Shown here: in pieces, positions 6,012 through 8,712 of the stretch
How positions within the stretch are numbered: the first letter of the stretch is position 1
How the letters are laid out: each line of letters opens with the position of its first letter
DNA from: Candidatus Acetothermia bacterium
GTDB taxonomy: Bacteria; Bipolaricaulota; Bipolaricaulia; Bipolaricaulales; Bipolaricaulaceae
Direction: 5' to 3'
NCBI GenBank assembly: GCA_023255835.1
Contig: JAGDVW010000083.1
Span: forward strand, 1-8,712
DNA length: 8,712 nt
Translations under genes and position numbers: made by a program
The notes under the pieces: generated by a model
The model's input: only the letters and a program-made list of their open reading frames with translations
What the model was told of the DNA's origin: nothing
The model's database searches: none

Positions 6012-7478
6012 ATGCCCACCATTTTCGACCGCGGTCAAAAGGGGAGGAGGGCCCTCGCCCTGCCGGAGCTTTCCCGGCCGGAGGAGGAGATCCTGCGGGC
6101 CATTCCCGCGGGGATGCGCCGCAAAAACCCGCCCCGCCTCCCAGAAGTCTCCCAGCCGGAATTGGTCCGCCACTACACCGCTCTAGCCCGCCTGAACTAC
6201 GGGGTGGACACGGGCTTTTATCCCCTGGGGAGCTGCACCATGAAGTACAACCCCAAGCTCCACGAGGACCTCGCCCGCCTGCCCGGCTTCACCGACCTCC
6301 ATCCCCTCCTTCCCGAGGAGGAGATCCAAGGGGCACTGAGCCTCCTTTGGGAGCTTTCCGAGCACCTCAAGGGGATCGCGGGGATGCCGGGGATCACCTT
6401 GCAGCCCGCGGCCGGTGCCCACGGCGAGCTCACCGGGATGTTCCTCATCAAGCGCTATTTTGAGGATCGCGGGGAACACCTCAAACGCCAAAAGATCCTC
6501 CTTCCCGACTCCGCCCACGGCACGAACCCCGCCTCCGCGGCCATGGCCGGGTTCAGGGTGGTCTCCATCCCCTCTGATCGGCGGGGCATGGTGGACCTTG
6601 CGGCCCTCAAGGAAAACCTCGATGAGACCGTGGCCGGGATCATGCTCACCGTCCCCAACACCCTGGGGATCTTCGAGGAGGACATCCTGGAGATCACGGA
6701 ACTCGTCCACGGGGTTGGGGGCCTTTGCTACTTCGATGGGGCGAACCTCAACGCCTTTTTGGGCCGGGCCAGGCCAGGCGACATGGGCGCGGACATCTTC
6801 CACTTCAATTTGCACAAGACCTTCTCCACGCCGCATGGGGGAGGGGGCCCCGGCGCCGGCCCCTTGGCCGTCGCCGAACCCCTTGTCCCCTACCTTCCTG
6901 TTCCCGAGATCGTGAAGGAGGGGGAAAAATTCCGCCTTCGCTACGATAAACCGAAGTCCATCGGCCGGGTGCACCCGTACTTCGGGAACTTTTTGGTCAT
7001 GGTCAAGGCCCTGGCCTACATCCTCACTTTGGGGGACGAGGGGATGCGGGAGGTCTCCGGGGCGGCCGTTTTGGCCGCCAATTACCTGCGGGTGCGCCTC
7101 AAAACCACCTATAAGCTCCCTTACGATCGCCTCTGCAAGCATGAATTTGTGCTCTCTGGGGAAGGGCTGGCCCCGGGGATCCGCACCCTGGACATCGCCA
7201 AACGCCTCATCGACTACGGTTTCCACCCGCCCACCATTTACTTCCCCTTGATCGTGCGGGAGGCCCTGATGATCGAGCCCACGGAGACGGAACCAAAAGA
7301 GGTCCTGGATGCGTTCTGCGAGGCCATGCTCAAGATCGCCGAGGAGGCGCGGACGAACCCGGAGCTTTTGCGGGAGGCGCCGCATAGGGCTCCGGTGCGG
7401 CGGCTGGACGAGGCCCGGGCCGTGCGCCAGCCCATCCTCCGCTACCCATTTCTGGAAAATCCCCCAAAAACCCAGTAA
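6012..7478 (+). CDS. gcvPB: Glycine dehydrogenase (decarboxylating) subunit 2
   Basis: The 488-residue product is the catalytic PLP-binding subunit that pairs with GcvPA. The motif DIFHFNLHKTFSTPHGGGGPG (starting at residue 261) contains the Schiff-base lysine Lys269 and the glycine-rich loop. Also seen are YPLGSCTMKYNPK (70-82), LQPAAGAHGELTG (130-142), DSAHGTNPASAA (166-177) and FDGANLNAFLG (241-251). The C-terminal IEPTETEP segment and the final YPFLENPP tail are typical. The reading frame is open far upstream inside gcvPA, but ATG 6012, with GGGGGTGAGG just before it, gives the family N-terminus. It ends the gcvH-gcvPA-gcvPB cluster. No terminator hairpin follows, so the next gene may be read from the same transcript. 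Confidence 0.97.
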   Translation: MPTIFDRGQKGRRALALPELSRPEEEILRAIPAGMRRKNPPRLPEVSQPELVRHYTALARLNYGVDTGFYPLGSCTMKYNPKLHEDLARLPGFTDLHPLLPEEEIQGALSLLWELSEHLKGIAGMPGITLQPAAGAHGELTGMFLIKRYFEDRGEHLKRQKILLPDSAHGTNPASAAMAGFRVVSIPSDRRGMVDLAALKENLDETVAGIMLTVPNTLGIFEEDILEITELVHGVGGLCYFDGANLNAFLGRARPGDMGADIFHFNLHKTFSTPHGGGGPGAGPLAVAEPLVPYLPVPEIVKEGEKFRLRYDKPKSIGRVHPYFGNFLVMVKALAYILTLGDEGMREVSGAAVLAANYLRVRLKTTYKLPYDRLCKHEFVLSGEGLAPGIRTLDIAKRLIDYGFHPPTIYFPLIVREALMIEPTETEPKEVLDAFCEAMLKIAEEARTNPELLREAPHRAPVRRLDEARAVRQPILRYPFLENPPKTQ

Positions 7479-7481
7479 ATT
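7453..7481 (+). promoter_or_regulatory. Possible promoter for the coiled-coil gene
   Basis: TGGAAA (7453-7458) and TAAATT (7476-7481) are 17 bp apart, each matching four of six consensus bases. The -10 overlaps the gcvPB TAA and lies nine bases before ATG 7491, so a leaderless or near-leaderless message would result. The stretch 7475-7490 is the most AT-rich in the neighbourhood, and no Shine-Dalgarno sequence precedes the ATG. This is weak evidence, and readthrough from gcvPB is the alternative. Confidence 0.3.
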
Positions 7482-7490
7482 TTAAAAAGT

Positions 7491-8327
7491 ATGGCTTTCA
7501 CTGTGCGGGATTTTCAGGACCTCGTTCGGCTCCTCCGAGAACATCCGGAGTGGCGGGAGGAGCTCAGGGCCCTCCTTTTGTCCGCGGAACTCCTTTCCCT
7601 TCCAGAGCTTGTGCGCGGACTCGGGGAAAAACTGGATCGCCTAAGCGCTGCCCAGCTCAAAGCTGAGGAGCGCCTGGCCCGCTTGGAAGAGCTGGTCGCC
7701 GAGCTGGCCCAGGCCCAAGCCCGCACCGAGGAGCGGCTTACCTTGCTGGAGACCCGGATGGCTGATTTGGCCCAGGCCCAAGCCCGCACCGAGGAGCGGC
7801 TTGCCGAGCTTGCTCACGCCCAGGCGCGGACCGAGGCGGCGTTGGAGAGGTTGACCGCGACCATGACCACTTTGGTGGAGGCGCAGCGCCGCACCGAGGC
7901 CGATGTGGGGGAGCTGAAAGGGATCAGTTTGGAGCTCCGCTGGCGGGAGCGTGCTCCTGCCTATTTGGCCAAGCTCCTTCGCTGAGCCCGACTCATTCCC
8001 GATTCCGAGCTCATGGAGCTTTTGGATTCCGAAAAGGTCCGGTCCATCCTTTCCGAGGAGGAACGGGAGGACCTCCTTTTGGCCGACTTTGTGGTTTGGG
8101 GGAGGCGGAAGGCCGACGAGGGCGAGGTCTACCTCGTGGGGGAAGTTTCTTGGGTGGTGGATTGCGCGGACGTGGAGCGGGCGCGCCGCCGCGCCGATCT
8201 TTTTTCCCGCCTGGGGATCACCGCCTTCCCGGTGGTGGCCGGCCGCACCATCACCGAGGAAGCCGACCACCTCGCCCGGGAACGGAAGGTCCTGCGTTTT
8301 CTGGACGGGATCTACCACCCCGACTAG
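7491..8327 (+). pseudogene. Coiled-coil protein with C-terminal nuclease-like domain, interrupted by an in-frame TGA
   Basis: One frame encodes a helical head (residues 1-50), a heptad coiled coil with repeated LAQAQARTEERL units (72-139) and the stretch GISLELRWRERAPAYLAKLLR. TGA at 7983-7985 then stops it at 164 residues. The same frame continues with ARLIPDSEL and then 104 residues from ATG 8013 to TAG 8325-8327. That tail includes SEEEREDLLLADFVVWGRR, EVYLVGEVSW and FPVVAGRTIT. From memory, proteins of thermophiles and related bacteria have this head, coiled coil and tail as one roughly 280-residue chain, so I read this as one gene with a nonsense codon. The tail resembles a restriction-endonuclease-like fold, but it has EVS where ExK would be expected, so activity is doubtful. 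Alternatives are readthrough, a sequencing error, or two separate proteins; ATG 8013 has no good ribosome binding site. Function unknown. Confidence 0.7.
7704..7907 (+). repeat. Coiled-coil coding repeats with an exact 35-bp direct repeat
   Basis: Four related 12-residue units (LAQAQARTEERL, LAQAQARTEERL, LAHAQARTEAAL, LVEAQRRTEADV) begin at residues 72, 93, 107 and 128 of the coiled-coil gene, so their spacings are 21, 14 and 21 residues, all multiples of seven. The first two are encoded by identical 35-bp stretches at 7705-7739 and 7768-7802, a 63-bp period. The DNA identity, including third codon positions, points to recent duplication or slippage that keeps the heptad phase. Confidence 0.85.
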
Positions 8328-8712
8328 CGAGGGCGCAAAAGCGTGCGCAAAAGGATGAGAACAGGGATGATCTCGAGCCTCCCCGCCCACATGTGGAAGG
8401 AAAGGAGCAGTTTGGCCAGGGTGGGCATCGCGGGGTGGGTGATTCCCACGGAGAGGCCCACGTTCCCTTGGGCCGAGGCCACCTCGAAGAGGTAATCGGC
8501 CAGGGTGAACCGGCCGGCTGGGTAGAACTGGGCCAAGAGGAACGCCCCGGCCACGAGAAAGCTCACCCAAAGGAAGAAGAGAGCGGCGGCCTGGCTCATC
8601 TCCCGGTAGATCTTCTCCGCCGGATAAAAATCCGTTCCCAGCCGGCAGGGGACGACCGCGTCCGGGGGGGCCAGAAGTTTCCGGATCTGCCAGGTTATCC
8701 CGCCCACAAGCG
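8324..8712 (-). CDS. TrkH-family potassium transporter, C-terminal part (5' end beyond window)
   Basis: The last 128 or so residues of a membrane potassium-uptake subunit are visible. The frame is open to the right edge (beginning LVGGITWQIRKLL), so the start is outside; a GTG at 8707 is merely internal. STxGGI-type sequence followed by a helix and a loop is typical of TrkH/KtrB after the third pore repeat. Then come a membrane helix (AAALFFLWVSFLVAGAFLL), the fourth pore-loop segment FEVASAQGNVGLSVGIT with filter-like GNVGLS, and a last helix with MWAGRLEIIPVLILL, the GRLEI ending characteristic of TrkH. The protein ends LLRPR with TAG at 8326-8324. It is convergent with, and overlaps by 4 bp, the coiled-coil gene. 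The cytosolic TrkA partner is not in the window. Confidence 0.88.
   Translation of the reverse strand, partial: LVGGITWQIRKLLAPPDAVVPCRLGTDFYPAEKIYREMSQAAALFFLWVSFLVAGAFLLAQFYPAGRFTLADYLFEVASAQGNVGLSVGITHPAMPTLAKLLLSFHMWAGRLEIIPVLILLRTLLRPR

Noticed and set aside
6183..7385. 400-codon minus-strand open frame opposite gcvPB.
   Set aside because: It is a codon-structure shadow of gcvPB with no domain features, promoter or ribosome binding site.
7705..7802. The regularly spaced repeats as a small CRISPR-like array.
   Set aside because: There are only two exact copies, in frame in a coiled-coil gene, and the intervening sequence encodes the same heptad pattern. There are no cas genes.
7986..8032. 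Possible bacterial SECIS hairpin making TGA 7983-7985 a selenocysteine codon; AGCTC-ATG-GAGCT (8008-8020) can pair.
   Set aside because: The stem is only 5-6 bp with a 3-base loop, lacks the features of known bacterial SECIS loops, and no selenoprotein family is recognised. A nonsense mutation at an arginine codon is simpler.

Overview
This is a compact, clearly GC-rich bacterial chromosome segment made almost entirely of housekeeping genes. I see no insertion sequence, phage gene or CRISPR array. The lineage cannot be fixed from the window. A short Thermus-type EF-Ts (197 aa), a glycine decarboxylase split into two subunits, very tight gene packing, several GTG/TTG starts and a probable leaderless dnaB would all fit a deep-branching, possibly thermophilic bacterium (Deinococcota or Bipolaricaulota-like). 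That placement is inference only. The ordinary genetic code applies, because TGA ends at least five intact genes here.

Layout, left to right. Bases 1-44 look like the last codons of a plus-strand gene. A tRNA-Glu(CTC) at 105-177 has its own promoter and an intrinsic terminator. Running leftward towards it on the minus strand is a four-gene translation/nucleotide cluster, rpsB-tsf-pyrH-nitroreductase (2824 down to 205), with 3-bp gaps or 4-bp ATGA overlaps. The nitroreductase stands where frr (ribosome recycling factor) usually follows pyrH. A 111-bp intergenic region (2825-2935) carries divergent promoters.

Running rightward from that region is dnaB (replicative helicase), followed 12 bp later by gcvH, gcvPA and gcvPB (H protein and both P-protein subunits of the glycine cleavage system), all tightly coupled. 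gcvT and lpd are not in the window. After gcvPB comes a coiled-coil protein whose reading frame is interrupted by one in-frame TGA at 7983-7985. The same frame then continues into a conserved-looking C-terminal domain up to 8327, so it looks like a one-base nonsense pseudogene or a readthrough gene. Its final stop codon overlaps the stop codon of a convergent, 5'-truncated TrkH-type potassium transporter that runs off the right edge.

Functionally, the minus-strand operon supplies ribosomal protein S2, the EF-Tu exchange factor and UMP kinase. The plus-strand operon pairs replication-fork unwinding with glycine oxidation to methylene-tetrahydrofolate, i.e. one-carbon supply. No novel defence or mobile system is visible. 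The observations most worth checking are the interrupted coiled-coil gene, the dnaB-gcv coupling, the apparently leaderless dnaB start and the substituted UMP-site residue in PyrH.
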